A program made the translations under genes and the position numbers. From positions 1 to 41,039 of the forward strand of contig SCRR01000058.1 in NCBI GenBank assembly GCA_004322085.1: a DNA stretch of 41,039 nucleotides. Reading direction: 5' to 3'. This DNA is from Burkholderiaceae bacterium (GTDB lineage Bacteria > Pseudomonadota > Gammaproteobacteria > Burkholderiales > Burkholderiaceae_C). This document shows positions 13,638-23,691 of this stretch, piece by piece. The notes beneath the pieces were generated by a model. The model was not told the origin of the DNA. It searched no databases and saw only the letters and a program-made list of their open reading frames with translations. How positions within the stretch are numbered: position 1 is the stretch's first letter; each line of letters begins with the position of its first letter.

Positions 13638-14230
13638 GACGTATGCGACAGTTCACTGCGTGGGGCGCCGTGCGCCGCCCATCAGCCATCCCAGGCTGAC
13701 TTGCCACACGGTTGACTTCACTGCGTTACCGGCCCTGCCGCGCGTGGACGATGTCTTCATCGCGCTGGGCACGACCATCAAGGTGGCGGGCAGCCAGGCC
13801 GCCTTCCGTGCCGTGGACTATGAGGCTGTTGTGGCCGTAGCCCAAGCGGCACAAGCATCTGGAGCTACAAAGTTGGGAGTGGTCAGCGCTATGGGCGCCA
13901 ACGCCCGGTCAAGCGTTTTTTACAACCGTGTGAAGGGTGACATGGAGCAGGCGGTCTGCCGTCAGGGGTTCGACAGCGTCGTCATCGTGCGCCCATCCAT
14001 CATTGCAGGTGACCGCAGCAGCCTGCAGCAGCCGGGGCGCAGCGCCGAAGGATGGTCGCTGCGCGCGATGCGCCTGCTCAATCCGCTGGTTCCCGCCAAC
14101 TACAAGACCGTTCGACCGGATCAGGTCGCGCGCACTTTGATCCGGGCCGTCAAGGCCGGACAGCCAGGTGTGCAACGCATCCCTTCGGGCCGTATGCAAG
14201 CCCTTTAGGGCCTGCACGGTCGGTGCCTCA

Positions 14231-14626
14231 TCACCCCCGTACGAACAGGGTCACCAGCGGGTCCGGGCCGACCTGCCGACTCCAGTGGCCGTGCACGGTC
14301 GCGTCAAAGCTGGCGCCTTCGGGCAGGACATCGGCGGAATAGAAGTGCTGGCCAGGCTTGAACATACGCGAGTTGCCGTCCTGCAAGCCAATCTCCATCT
14401 CGCCGTCCAGAATGAACACCCATTGCGGCGCGGTCGTGCAATGGAACTGGCTGCGAAAGCCCACCGGGCTGCGGCGCAACTGGTAGCCTGTGGAAGGAAA
14501 CAACCCCGACAGCATGGATTGCGGCGTGCCCTCGTCCAGGCTCACGGTTTCCTCGCGAAATTTCGCGCGCCCGTTCGTGTCCGTATACAGAATGACTTTG
14601 GTGAGGATGGCCATGCGGACGATCAT
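14231..14626 (-). CDS. Cupin domain protein
   Basis: FHCTTAPQWVFILDGEMEIGLQDGNSRMFKPGQHFYSADVLPEG is a cupin-like beta-barrel motif pattern. The start may be the internal MAILTK. Confidence 0.75.
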   Translation of the reverse strand: MIVRMAILTKVILYTDTNGRAKFREETVSLDEGTPQSMLSGLFPSTGYQLRRSPVGFRSQFHCTTAPQWVFILDGEMEIGLQDGNSRMFKPGQHFYSADVLPEGASFDATVHGHWSRQVGPDPLVTLFVRG

Positions 14627-14656
14627 ATCCGCGGGCCTTCACCTGGCGCCACCAAG

Positions 14657-15418
14657 TCAAGCCGCCGAAGAGGCCTTGAGCTGCAGCGCGGGTCGCCCCA
14701 GGCGCGGCAGGCGCCGGCGCGAGCGCAGCACCTGCTCGATGTCCTCGTGCGCGCCATCGATAAGCACCAAGATGGCCTGCTCGGCGCCGGTCACGTCGTG
14801 GGCTATCACGGCATCGAGTACCGCGCGGTGCAGCGGCAACGAACGGCGCGGGCCATTCTTCTTGCTCGTGGAAAGCTCGAAGCTCGTGCGCAGCAGCGCA
14901 CCCAAGGCCTTGCTCATCTGGACCAGCAGGCGATTGTGCGAGGCGCGCATCAAACCCTGGTGAAAGCGCAGGTCGTAGGTGACGTAATCGCCGCCGTGCA
15001 GCACGGCGCGCTTCATGCCGGCATAGGCGTCTTCGATGCCCGCGTTATCTTCGGCCGTGGCCCGCTCGGCAGCCAGCCGGACGGCCGCAGGCTCGACGAC
15101 ACAGCGCAAGTCCTGCAGGTCACGAATGAATTCGGGGCTCAGCCCGGTGCGTGATTGCCAGGCAATCACGTCCGAATCGAACCAGTTCCAGTCGTCCGAC
15201 GGCAGCACGCGGGTCCCCACCTTCGGGCCGGTGTGGATCAATCCCTTGGCCACCAGCGATTTGACAGACTCGCGTATGACCGTTCGACTGACGCCGAGCT
15301 CTTCACAGAGCAGGGGCTCAGGTGGAATCAAGCTATCCACCGCATAGCGGCCGGCGACGATGGCCTCGCCGAGAAAATCGACGGTGTTGCCGTGCACGTT
15401 TTTCATCACGGTTGTCAT
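14657..15418 (-). CDS. FadR/GntR family transcriptional regulator
   Basis: wHTH ..IPPEPLLCEELGVSRTVIRESVKSLVAKGLI..GTRVLP followed by an FCD-like domain (DLRFHQGLMRASHNRLL). 4-nt overlap with the upstream dehydrogenase gene. Confidence 0.9.
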   Translation of the reverse strand: MTTVMKNVHGNTVDFLGEAIVAGRYAVDSLIPPEPLLCEELGVSRTVIRESVKSLVAKGLIHTGPKVGTRVLPSDDWNWFDSDVIAWQSRTGLSPEFIRDLQDLRCVVEPAAVRLAAERATAEDNAGIEDAYAGMKRAVLHGGDYVTYDLRFHQGLMRASHNRLLVQMSKALGALLRTSFELSTSKKNGPRRSLPLHRAVLDAVIAHDVTGAEQAILVLIDGAHEDIEQVLRSRRRLPRLGRPALQLKASSAA

Positions 15419-16356
15419 TGCGGCACCGGCGTCAGCAAAGGCTGGCCGGCAAAATGCGCCTGCAAATTGCCGAAGGCCAAATCGGCCATGGCGCGGCGCG
15501 TCTGCCAGGTCGCACTGCCCACGTGCGGGGTCAGCACCACGTCGTCCCGCGCGCATAACTCGGCCGGCACACGAGGTTCGTTCTCGAACACATCCAACGC
15601 CGCGCCGGCGATCAGGCCCTGATCAAGGGCACGGATCAGGGCGCCCTGATCGACCACCGAGCCGCGCGCGACGTTGATCAAGTAGCCCTGCGGTCCCAGC
15701 GCCGTCAGCACCTGCTCATTAATGAGCCCACGCGTCGCGTCGCCGCCCGGCGTGATCACCATCAAAAAATCGACTTGCACCGCCAGCGCCTGCGGCGTCG
15801 GGTAGTAGCGGAACGCCGTTGCCGGCTTCTCATGGCGCGCCGTATACGCGACGGACATGCCGAAGCCTTCGGCCCGCCGCGCGATGGCCAGGCCGATACG
15901 CCCCAGCCCGACAATGCCCAGCCTGGCGCCGCTGACCTTGCGCCCCAAAACCATCCGTCCGTGCGACCACTCGCCGGCGCGCACAAACCGGTCCGCCTGC
16001 GCAATACGCCGCGCCACGGCGAGCAGCAGGCCCATGCCCATATCGGCCACATCGTCCGTCAACACATCCGGCGTGTTGGTGACCGGCACGCCGCGCTCCC
16101 GCGCCGCCTGTACGTCGATCCCGTCGTAGCCCACGCCAAATACGGAGATGATCTCCAGTGCCGGCATTTGGTCAATCAGGGCTCGCGGCACCTTGGCCTC
16201 GCCGCTGGCCGCAACGGCGCGGATGCGGGGCGCAAGCGCCGCAAAGGCTACCGGGTCTGATTGATGCACACGATCGTGCACAACATAGGCCACCTGCAGG
16301 GCCTCCATGTATGGTGGCCACAAATTCGCAGCCACCAGAATTTCAGGTTTTGACAA
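15415..16356 (-). CDS. D-isomer-specific 2-hydroxyacid dehydrogenase
   Basis: SVFGVGYDGIDVQAARERGVPVTNTPDVLTDDVADMGMGLLLAVARR, LGIVGLGRIGLAIARRAEGFG, NVARGSVVDQGALI, LDVFENEP. Confidence 0.93.
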   Translation of the reverse strand: MSKPEILVAANLWPPYMEALQVAYVVHDRVHQSDPVAFAALAPRIRAVAASGEAKVPRALIDQMPALEIISVFGVGYDGIDVQAARERGVPVTNTPDVLTDDVADMGMGLLLAVARRIAQADRFVRAGEWSHGRMVLGRKVSGARLGIVGLGRIGLAIARRAEGFGMSVAYTARHEKPATAFRYYPTPQALAVQVDFLMVITPGGDATRGLINEQVLTALGPQGYLINVARGSVVDQGALIRALDQGLIAGAALDVFENEPRVPAELCARDDVVLTPHVGSATWQTRRAMADLAFGNLQAHFAGQPLLTPVPQ

Positions 16357-16489
16357 GACACACTCCAGACAACAAACTCGGACCCGGATACGAGGACTAC
16401 GCCATGTGCTGCCCTCCCCCTACTGAAATTTACCGTATCGATCGGGCGCTCAATTGGGGGCTTTACAGATCGCGGCGGATTGTTTATCG

Positions 16490-16515
16490 TATTACCATAA
16501 TATGATTGTATGATC
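16490..16515 (+). promoter_or_regulatory. Candidate promoter/operator upstream of the dehydratase operon
   Basis: Direct repeat TATGAT-tg-TATGAT at 16501-16514, next to CATAaTATG, in the divergent intergenic region; -35-like TTGTTT at 16480. Confidence 0.3.
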
Positions 16516-16563
16516 GCACGGCTGGGGTATTTCCTCAAATTCAAGTCTTCAACCATTTCCACG

Positions 16564-18300
16564 ATGAGCCAACTCCCCAAGAAGAAACCCGAAGAACTCC
16601 GCAGCCAGCAATGGTTCGGCCGCCAGGACCGCGACGGCTTCGCCTATCGCAGTTGGGTCAAGGGCAAGGGTGTGCCGCACGACCAGTTCGACGGACGCCC
16701 GGTCATCGGCATTTGCAACACCTTCAGCGAACTCACGCCCTGCAACTCTCACTTCCGTACCCTGGCCGAGCAGGTCAAGATCGGCGTGTACGAAGCTGGT
16801 GGCTTTCCCCTCGAATTCCCGGTCATGTCGTTGGGCGAGACCTTGCTGCGCCCGACCGCCATGCTGTATCGCAACCTGGCCAGCATGGATGTGGAAGAAA
16901 GCATTCGCGGCAACCCGCTCGACGGCGTCGTGCTGCTGATGGGCTGCGACAAGACCACACCCTCGCTGGTGATGGGCGCGGCCAGCGTGGACTTGCCGAC
17001 CATCGGCGTGAGCGGCGGCCCGATGCTCAACGGCAAATGGCGCGGCCAGGACCTGGGCTCGGGCACCGGCGTGTGGAGCATGAGCGAGCAGGTGCGCGCC
17101 GGCACCCTCAAGCTGACCGATTTCTTTGAAGCCGAGAGCTGCATGCACCGCAGCCACGGCCATTGCATGACCATGGGAACAGCCAGTACCATGGCCAGCA
17201 TGGTGGAAGCGCTGGGCCTCGGGCTGCCCGGCAATGCGGCGTACCCGGCCGTCGACGGGCGGCGCAATGTACTGGCGCGCATGGCCGGGCGGCGCGCCGT
17301 CGGCATGGTGCACGAAGACCTCAAGCTGTCGAAAATCCTCACGCGCGAGGCATTCGAGAACGCCATCACGACACTGGCCGCAATTGGCGGCTCCACGAAT
17401 GCCGTGATCCACCTGATTGCCATGGCGGGGCGCATCGGCGTCAAGCTGACAATTGACGACTTCGACCGGCTCGCCGGCGAACTGCCCTGCCTGGTGAATC
17501 TGCAGCCGTCGGGAAAATTCCTGATGGAAGACTTCTGTTACGCGGGTGGCCTGCCCGTCGTACTCAAGGAAATGGCGCAGCACTTGCACCTTGGGGCCCT
17601 CGCGGCCAACGGCCTGACGCTCGGCGAGAACATTGCCGGCGCACAAAACTACAACACCGAAGTCATCAAGCCGCTGGCCACGCCGTTCAAGGAGCACGCC
17701 GGCATCGCGGTGTTGCGCGGCAACCTGTCGCCGCGCGGTGCCGTCATCAAGCCCAGCGCCGCCACGCCCGCGCTGATGGTGCACAAGGGCCGGGCCGTCG
17801 TCTTTGAAAACATCGAGGACTTTCATAAACGCATCGACGATGAGTCGCTCGACATCGACGAAAACTGCGTCATGGTGCTCAAGAACTGCGGCCCCAAGGG
17901 CTATCCCGGCATGGCCGAGATCGGCAACATGCCGCTGCCGCCCAAGATACTGCGCCGCGGCATCACCGACATGGTGCGCATCAGCGACGGACGCATGAGC
18001 GGCACCGCCTACGGCACCGTGATCCTGCATACCGCGCCCGAAGCCGCCGCCGGCGGGCCGCTGGCTGTGGTGCAAAACGGCGACATGATCGAACTCGACG
18101 TGCCGCGCCGCCTGCTGCACTTGCACGTCAGCGACGAAGAACTGGCGCGCCGGCTGGCCCAGTGGACGCCGCCTGAACCCCCGCTGCCCTCCGGCTACTG
18201 GAAGCTGTACGTGGACCGCGTGCTGCAGGCCGATGAAGGCGTCGACCTGGACTTTCTGGTGGGACAACGGGGCTCGTTCGTGCCTCGCAACAACCATTGA
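16564..18300 (+). CDS. IlvD/Edd family sugar-acid dehydratase (arabinonate/galactonate-type)
   Basis: RPVIGICNTFSELTPCNSHFRTLAEQVK, LLMGCDKTTPSLVMGAAS, MHRSHGHCMTMGTASTMASMVEALG, KNCGPKGYPGMAEIGNMPLP. Confidence 0.92.
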   Translation: MSQLPKKKPEELRSQQWFGRQDRDGFAYRSWVKGKGVPHDQFDGRPVIGICNTFSELTPCNSHFRTLAEQVKIGVYEAGGFPLEFPVMSLGETLLRPTAMLYRNLASMDVEESIRGNPLDGVVLLMGCDKTTPSLVMGAASVDLPTIGVSGGPMLNGKWRGQDLGSGTGVWSMSEQVRAGTLKLTDFFEAESCMHRSHGHCMTMGTASTMASMVEALGLGLPGNAAYPAVDGRRNVLARMAGRRAVGMVHEDLKLSKILTREAFENAITTLAAIGGSTNAVIHLIAMAGRIGVKLTIDDFDRLAGELPCLVNLQPSGKFLMEDFCYAGGLPVVLKEMAQHLHLGALAANGLTLGENIAGAQNYNTEVIKPLATPFKEHAGIAVLRGNLSPRGAVIKPSAATPALMVHKGRAVVFENIEDFHKRIDDESLDIDENCVMVLKNCGPKGYPGMAEIGNMPLPPKILRRGITDMVRISDGRMSGTAYGTVILHTAPEAAAGGPLAVVQNGDMIELDVPRRLLHLHVSDEELARRLAQWTPPEPPLPSGYWKLYVDRVLQADEGVDLDFLVGQRGSFVPRNNH

Positions 18301-18404
18301 CCGCTTATGCCTGCATAGGGCCCACACGTTGGTTGATGCTGATGACATGCTGATTCTTTCATGCTAAAAAGTTTCAGGCTCAAGAAAAAACCTTCAAGGA
18401 GACC

Positions 18405-19490
18405 ATGGCTGCCGTTCAAATCAGAGGAGTCGAAAAACATTTCGGCGCGACGCATGTCATTCGCGGCGTGAACATCGACATTGAAGACGGGCAGTTCACC
18501 GTGCTCGTGGGTCCGTCAGGCTGCGGCAAGTCGACCTTGCTGCGAATGATTGCGGGCCTCGAAGAAATAAGCGGCGGAGAAGTCGCCATTGGCGGCAAAG
18601 TGGTGAACAAGATGATGCCGAAGGAGCGGGACATCGCCATGGTTTTCCAGAACTATGCGCTCTACCCGCACATGACCGTGCGCGACAACCTGGCCTTCAG
18701 TCTGATGTTGGCAAAACAGTCGAAGGCCATGGCTGATGAGCGGGTCATGAAGGCTGCCGACATCCTGGGCTTGGCCGATCTGCTGGATCGCTTCCCGCGC
18801 CAGCTGTCTGGCGGACAGCGTCAGCGCGTGGCCATGGGCCGCGCCATCGTGCGGGATCCCCAAGTATTCCTGTTCGACGAGCCCTTGTCCAACCTTGACG
18901 CGCAATTGCGGGTACAGATGCGCACCGAGATCAAGGAACTGCACCATCGCCTCGAAGCAACCTCCATCTATGTCACGCACGATCAGATCGAGGCCATGAC
19001 CATGGCTGACAAGATCGTCGTGATGCGCGACGGCCTTGTCGAGCAAACCGGCTCGCCACTGGAGCTGTACGACCATCCGGTCAACCGGTTTGTGGCGGGC
19101 TTCATCGGCTCGCCCTCCATGAACTTCCTGCCTGGCGTGCTTCACCGCAGCGGTGGCACCGCCACGGTGGAGTTCGCTGACGGCGTGTCCCTGCCGGCGC
19201 CGATCCATGCAGGTGGCCAGGACGGTCAGAAAGTCATTTACGGCACCCGGCCCGAGCACATCGATCTGGCTGGCGCGGGCGACGGCGTTGCAACCAGGGT
19301 AGTGGTGGTTGAACCCACGGGAGCCGAAACCCAGATCTTCACGAAGATAGCCGGCGTCGAAGTCACCAGCGTGTTCCGTGAGCGTCATGAGTTCAGGCCC
19401 GGTGAAACCATCCGGCTGCGCCCCGACGCCGCCCGCGCCCATTTGTTTGATGCTGCCAGCGGAGTGCGCCTGGCGGCTTTGAGTGCTTGA
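18405..19490 (+). CDS. Carbohydrate ABC transporter ATP-binding protein (UgpC/MalK-like)
   Basis: VGPSGCGKSTLLRMIAGLEEISGG, QLSGGQRQRVAMGRAIVRDPQVFLFDEPLSNLDAQLR, C-terminal TOBE-like region. Confidence 0.94.
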   Translation: MAAVQIRGVEKHFGATHVIRGVNIDIEDGQFTVLVGPSGCGKSTLLRMIAGLEEISGGEVAIGGKVVNKMMPKERDIAMVFQNYALYPHMTVRDNLAFSLMLAKQSKAMADERVMKAADILGLADLLDRFPRQLSGGQRQRVAMGRAIVRDPQVFLFDEPLSNLDAQLRVQMRTEIKELHHRLEATSIYVTHDQIEAMTMADKIVVMRDGLVEQTGSPLELYDHPVNRFVAGFIGSPSMNFLPGVLHRSGGTATVEFADGVSLPAPIHAGGQDGQKVIYGTRPEHIDLAGAGDGVATRVVVVEPTGAETQIFTKIAGVEVTSVFRERHEFRPGETIRLRPDAARAHLFDAASGVRLAALSA

Positions 19491-19545
19491 TGGCGCCGAG
19501 CGCGCCTGGTTTTTTGTTGCTTGATCCAACCTAAAGGAGACATCC

Positions 19546-20862
19546 ATGTCCGGTTTCAATCGTCGAAAATTCCTGGAAAAAACATCAGCGGCAGGGGCCG
19601 CCGCAGCCGTGCCCATGCTTTGGCCCACGGCAGCGCAGGCTCAGTGGAACGTTAAGCCCGAAAAAGGAGCCAAGCTGCGCGTTCTGCGCTGGAGCCGCTT
19701 CGTGCAGGGCGACATTGACGCTTACATGGCCAACGTCAAGAAGTTCACCGAGAAGACAGGCATCGAGGTTCGGGTCGAAAACGAAGGCTGGGAGGACGTG
19801 CGACCGAAGGCGGCGGTCGCGGCCAACACCGGCGCCGGCCCCGACATCATCCTGTCGACCAACGATGATGCCAACTTGTACCCCGAAAAGCTGCTCGACG
19901 TGACCGACCTGTGCGACTACCTCGGCAAGAAATACGGCGGCTGGTATCCGGTGTGCTACCAATTCCTGCGTCCCGATGGCAAGCACTGGATCGGCGTGCC
20001 GCTTGGCGCCGCGGGTTCGATGATGGTCTACCGCCAAAGCATGCTGAAGGCGGCTGGCTTCGACAGTTTTCCGAAGGACACCGACGGTTTCCTGAAGATG
20101 TACAAGGCGCTCAAGGACAAGGGCACGCCGGGCGGCATGGCGCTCGGCAACGCCACCGGCGACGGCCTCTGGTGCAACTGGCTGATGTGGGCCTTCGGCG
20201 GCAAGCTGGTCGACAAGAACAACAAGGTCGTGATTGACAGCCCAGAGACCATCAAGGCGCTCGAGTATGGCAAGGACCTTTATGCCAACTTCATCCCTGG
20301 CACGCTGTCGTGGCTCGACCCAAACAACAACAAGGCTTTCCTGGACGGCCAGATCAGCGTCACCAACAACGGCATCTCGATCTACTATGCCGCGAAGAAC
20401 TCGCCCGATCCCAAATTGAAGGAAATGGCGCTCGACATCCAGCACGCAACGTTCCCGATCGGCCCGGTTGGCGTGCCGACCGAATCGCAGCTGTTCTTCA
20501 ACCAGATGGTGATGAAGTACACCAAATACCCGAACGCGGCAAAGGAGTTCCTGCGCTTCATGATGGAAGCAGATCAGTTCAACGCCTGGCTGGAGGGCTG
20601 CGGCGGTTATGTGGCGCAGCCGCTGGTCGCCTACGAGAAGAACCCGATCTGGACCTCGGACCCGAAAAACACGCCATACCGCGACTCGGTCAAGAACATG
20701 CGTCCGGCCGGCTACGACGGCAAGCTCGGTTACGCGTCGGCGGGCTGTGCGGCCGACTTCATCGTCGTCAACATGGTGGCCGAAGCGGCGAGCGGCGCGA
20801 AGACGCCGAAGGAAGCGGCGGAGCGTGCGCAAAAGCGTGCCGAGCGCTATTACAAGGTTTGA
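19546..20862 (+). CDS. Carbohydrate ABC transporter substrate-binding protein (Tat-type signal)
   Basis: Signal-like FNRRKFLEKTSAAGAAAAVPML (RRKFL) and an extracellular solute-binding protein body; sits in the ABC operon. Confidence 0.9.
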   Translation: MSGFNRRKFLEKTSAAGAAAAVPMLWPTAAQAQWNVKPEKGAKLRVLRWSRFVQGDIDAYMANVKKFTEKTGIEVRVENEGWEDVRPKAAVAANTGAGPDIILSTNDDANLYPEKLLDVTDLCDYLGKKYGGWYPVCYQFLRPDGKHWIGVPLGAAGSMMVYRQSMLKAAGFDSFPKDTDGFLKMYKALKDKGTPGGMALGNATGDGLWCNWLMWAFGGKLVDKNNKVVIDSPETIKALEYGKDLYANFIPGTLSWLDPNNNKAFLDGQISVTNNGISIYYAAKNSPDPKLKEMALDIQHATFPIGPVGVPTESQLFFNQMVMKYTKYPNAAKEFLRFMMEADQFNAWLEGCGGYVAQPLVAYEKNPIWTSDPKNTPYRDSVKNMRPAGYDGKLGYASAGCAADFIVVNMVAEAASGAKTPKEAAERAQKRAERYYKV

Positions 20863-20900
20863 CGATAAGTCCCCGTTGACACCTCTTGCAAGACGAGTAC

Positions 20901-20939
20901 GTGACCCAAGCTGCCCGCCGCGCGGGCAGTTCGGGTGAC
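20901..20939 (+). other. Intercistronic stem-loop between the binding-protein and permease genes
   Basis: Perfect 8-bp stem CTGCCCGC-CGC-GCGGGCAG (20911-20929) extended by outer arms GTGACCC/GGGTGAC with one mismatch. No T-tract follows. Confidence 0.6.
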
Positions 20940-20986
20940 AGGACGATTCGCCCTGTGCTTCACGGCAAGGCAAACTAAACGCCACC

Positions 20987-21889
20987 ATGCTGCGAAAACT
21001 GCAAAACAGTCGAAACGCGCTGGGCTTGATTTTCATGCTCCCGGCAGCGGTATTTCTGGTGCTATTCCTGACATATCCGCTCGGCTTGGGCCTGTGGCTC
21101 GGCTTCACCGACGCCAAGATCGGGCGCGCCGGCAGCTGGATCGGGCTGGAAAACTACGAGTTCCTGTGGGGCGACAGCGTGACACGGCTGGCGCTCTTCA
21201 ACACGCTTTTCTACACGACGGTAGCCTCGGTGCTGAAGTTCGGGCTGGGGCTGTGGCTCGCGATCCTGCTCAACCGCAACATCCGCTTCAAGACCTTTTT
21301 CCGCGCCGTCATCCTGCTGCCCTACATCGTGCCAACCGCGCTTTCGGCGATCGCCTTCTGGTGGATCTACGACGCGCAGTTCTCCATCATCAGCTGGGCG
21401 CTGGTCAAGATGGGGCTGATCACCCACTATATCGACTTCCTCGGCTCGCCGTGGAACGCGCGCTTTTCCGTCATTGCCGCCAACGTCTGGCGCGGCGTGC
21501 CCTTCGTCGCGATCACGCTGCTGGCGGGTCTGCAAACGATTTCACCGTCGTACTACGAGGCGTCGGCCATCGACGGTGCCACGCCATGGCAGCAATTCCG
21601 TCACGTCACGCTGCCGTTGTTGACGCCGATCATCGCGGTGGTGATGACGTTCTCGGTGCTGTTCACCTTCACCGACTTCCAGTTGATCTACGTGATCACC
21701 CGCGGCGGACCGCTGAATGCGACGCACCTGATGGCAACGCTCGCATACCAGCGCGCGATCAATGGCGGCGCGCTCGGTGAAGGCGCGGCGATCGCAATCT
21801 CGATGGTGCCGTTCCTGCTCGCTTGCATCATGTTCAGCTTCTTCGGCTTGCAGCGCCGCGCCTGGCAACAGGGAGGGACCGACAAATGA
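20987..21889 (+). CDS. Carbohydrate ABC transporter permease 1
   Basis: Six-TM MalF/UgpA-like protein; EASAIDGATPWQQFRHVTLPLLTPI (EAA motif). Confidence 0.93.
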   Translation: MLRKLQNSRNALGLIFMLPAAVFLVLFLTYPLGLGLWLGFTDAKIGRAGSWIGLENYEFLWGDSVTRLALFNTLFYTTVASVLKFGLGLWLAILLNRNIRFKTFFRAVILLPYIVPTALSAIAFWWIYDAQFSIISWALVKMGLITHYIDFLGSPWNARFSVIAANVWRGVPFVAITLLAGLQTISPSYYEASAIDGATPWQQFRHVTLPLLTPIIAVVMTFSVLFTFTDFQLIYVITRGGPLNATHLMATLAYQRAINGGALGEGAAIAISMVPFLLACIMFSFFGLQRRAWQQGGTDK

Positions 21890-22761
21890 AAGCCGCCACG
21901 CAAACCGACTCGGCCGGCATGAGCTTTCTGGAATCCATACCGCGCCGCGCGGTCATCGTGTATTTGCCACTGATCGTGTTTGTGGTCGTGCTGCTATTCC
22001 CGTTCTACTGGATGGCCATCACGTCGGTGAAGCCCAACGCTCAGCTACTCTCGCCCGCGGGGAACCCGTTCTGGGTGGTCGGGGCAACCCTGACGCACTT
22101 CCACAAGCTGCTGTTCGAGACCTCGTTCCCCGAGTGGATGTGGAACACGGTGCTGATATCGGTCTTGGCGACCGCTTTTTCTCTAGCGGCGGCGGTGCTC
22201 GCCGCCTACGCCATCGAACGGCTGCGCTTTCGCGGCTCCAGGTACTTCGGGCTGGGGATCTTCCTGTCTTACCTGGTGCCACCGACCATTCTGTTTATTC
22301 CGCTGGCCAACGTGGTGTTCAAACTCGGTTTGTCCGATACGCGCTGGGCGCTGATTCTGACGTACCCCACGTTCCTGATTCCGTTTTGCACCTGGCTGCT
22401 GATGGGCTACTTCCGCTCGATTCCGTTCGAACTCGAGGAGTGCGCCCTGATCGACGGCGCCACTCGCTTGCAGATTTTGGTCAAGATCGTGCTGCCGCTT
22501 GCCGTGCCGGGCATTATCTCGGCCGGCATCTTTGCCTTCACGCTGTCATGGAACGAGTTCATCTACGCGCTGACCTTTATTTCGTCGTCGGAGAACAAGA
22601 CACTGGCGGTTGGTGTCGTGACCGAGCTGGTGCAGGGCGACGTCTACCAATGGGGTCCGCTGATGGCGGGCGCCCTGCTTGGTTCCCTGCCGGTGGCCAT
22701 TGTCTATTCCTTCTTCGTCGAATACTATGTTTCGGGCATGACGGGTGCGGTCAAGGAATAA
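21886..22761 (+). CDS. Carbohydrate ABC transporter permease 2
   Basis: MalG/UgpE-like; ELEECALIDGATRLQILVKIVLPLAVPGI; ATGA overlap with permease 1. Confidence 0.93.
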   Translation: MKAATQTDSAGMSFLESIPRRAVIVYLPLIVFVVVLLFPFYWMAITSVKPNAQLLSPAGNPFWVVGATLTHFHKLLFETSFPEWMWNTVLISVLATAFSLAAAVLAAYAIERLRFRGSRYFGLGIFLSYLVPPTILFIPLANVVFKLGLSDTRWALILTYPTFLIPFCTWLLMGYFRSIPFELEECALIDGATRLQILVKIVLPLAVPGIISAGIFAFTLSWNEFIYALTFISSSENKTLAVGVVTELVQGDVYQWGPLMAGALLGSLPVAIVYSFFVEYYVSGMTGAVKE

Positions 22762-22785
22762 GGGTGCACCGGTGAACACGCGGTC

Positions 22786-23691
22786 ATGAACCACGTCCTG
22801 GCCATCGATTGGGGCACGTCGTCGTTGCGCGGCGCGCTGCTCGATGACACCGGTAAGGTATTGGAAGAACGGTCTATTGCACGCGGCGTCCTGACTGTAT
22901 CGCCAGGTGAGTTCGCTACAGTTTTTGAGGCTCACTTCGACCAATGGGTAAGGGCTACAGGCACTTTTTGCTTGATATCCGGTATGGCCGGCAGCCGCCA
23001 GGGCTGGATCGAGGCCCCCTACTGCGCCTGCCCCGCGGGGTTTGACGAAATCGCCCACGCGCTGGCCTGGATCACGCCGGGCCGTATCGCCATCGTGCCG
23101 GGACTGCACTGCGAGCACGGCGGCATCCCGGATGTCATGCGCGGCGAGGAAACCCAGGTGCTCGGCGCCCTGCAGTTGCTGGGCCTGCGGGACGCGCTGT
23201 TGGTACTGCCCGGCACGCACAGCAAATGGGTGCGCGTGCGCTCACGCCGTATCGAGCACTTCGCCACCCTCATGACGGGCGAGTTCTATGCGCTGTTGCG
23301 CCAGCATTCCATCCTTGCGCGCACCCTGCCCACCGATGACGGTGAGCTCGATTTGGACGCGTTCAACCAGGGCGTTGCACTCGCGCTGCGCGGCAACAGC
23401 CTACTGCAAACAACTTTCAGCGCGCGGACATTGTCATTGTTTGAACGCTTGCCCGCGCCAGCGCTGCCGAGCTACCTGTCGGGCCTGGTGATCGGTGAAG
23501 AGTTGCGGGCTCAGCCGCTGCAGGCGGGCGAAACGGTGGTCGTGATCGGTTCCAACACGCTAACCGAACGCTACGAACTCGCCCTGGCGCAGCGCCACGT
23601 GTCGGTCCAGTGCGTGGGCCAGGAGGCTGCCTGGTGCGGCCTGTGGGCCATCGCCGAGTCCTTGTCTCCATCTCTCTCTGAAATGTCATGA
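22786..23691 (+). CDS. dgoK: 2-dehydro-3-deoxygalactonokinase
   Basis: VLAIDWGTSSLRGALLDDTGKVLEER, ISGMAGSRQGWIEAPYCACPA, PGTHSKWVRV..RIEHFATLMTGEFYALL. Confidence 0.9.
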   Translation: MNHVLAIDWGTSSLRGALLDDTGKVLEERSIARGVLTVSPGEFATVFEAHFDQWVRATGTFCLISGMAGSRQGWIEAPYCACPAGFDEIAHALAWITPGRIAIVPGLHCEHGGIPDVMRGEETQVLGALQLLGLRDALLVLPGTHSKWVRVRSRRIEHFATLMTGEFYALLRQHSILARTLPTDDGELDLDAFNQGVALALRGNSLLQTTFSARTLSLFERLPAPALPSYLSGLVIGEELRAQPLQAGETVVVIGSNTLTERYELALAQRHVSVQCVGQEAAWCGLWAIAESLSPSLSEMS

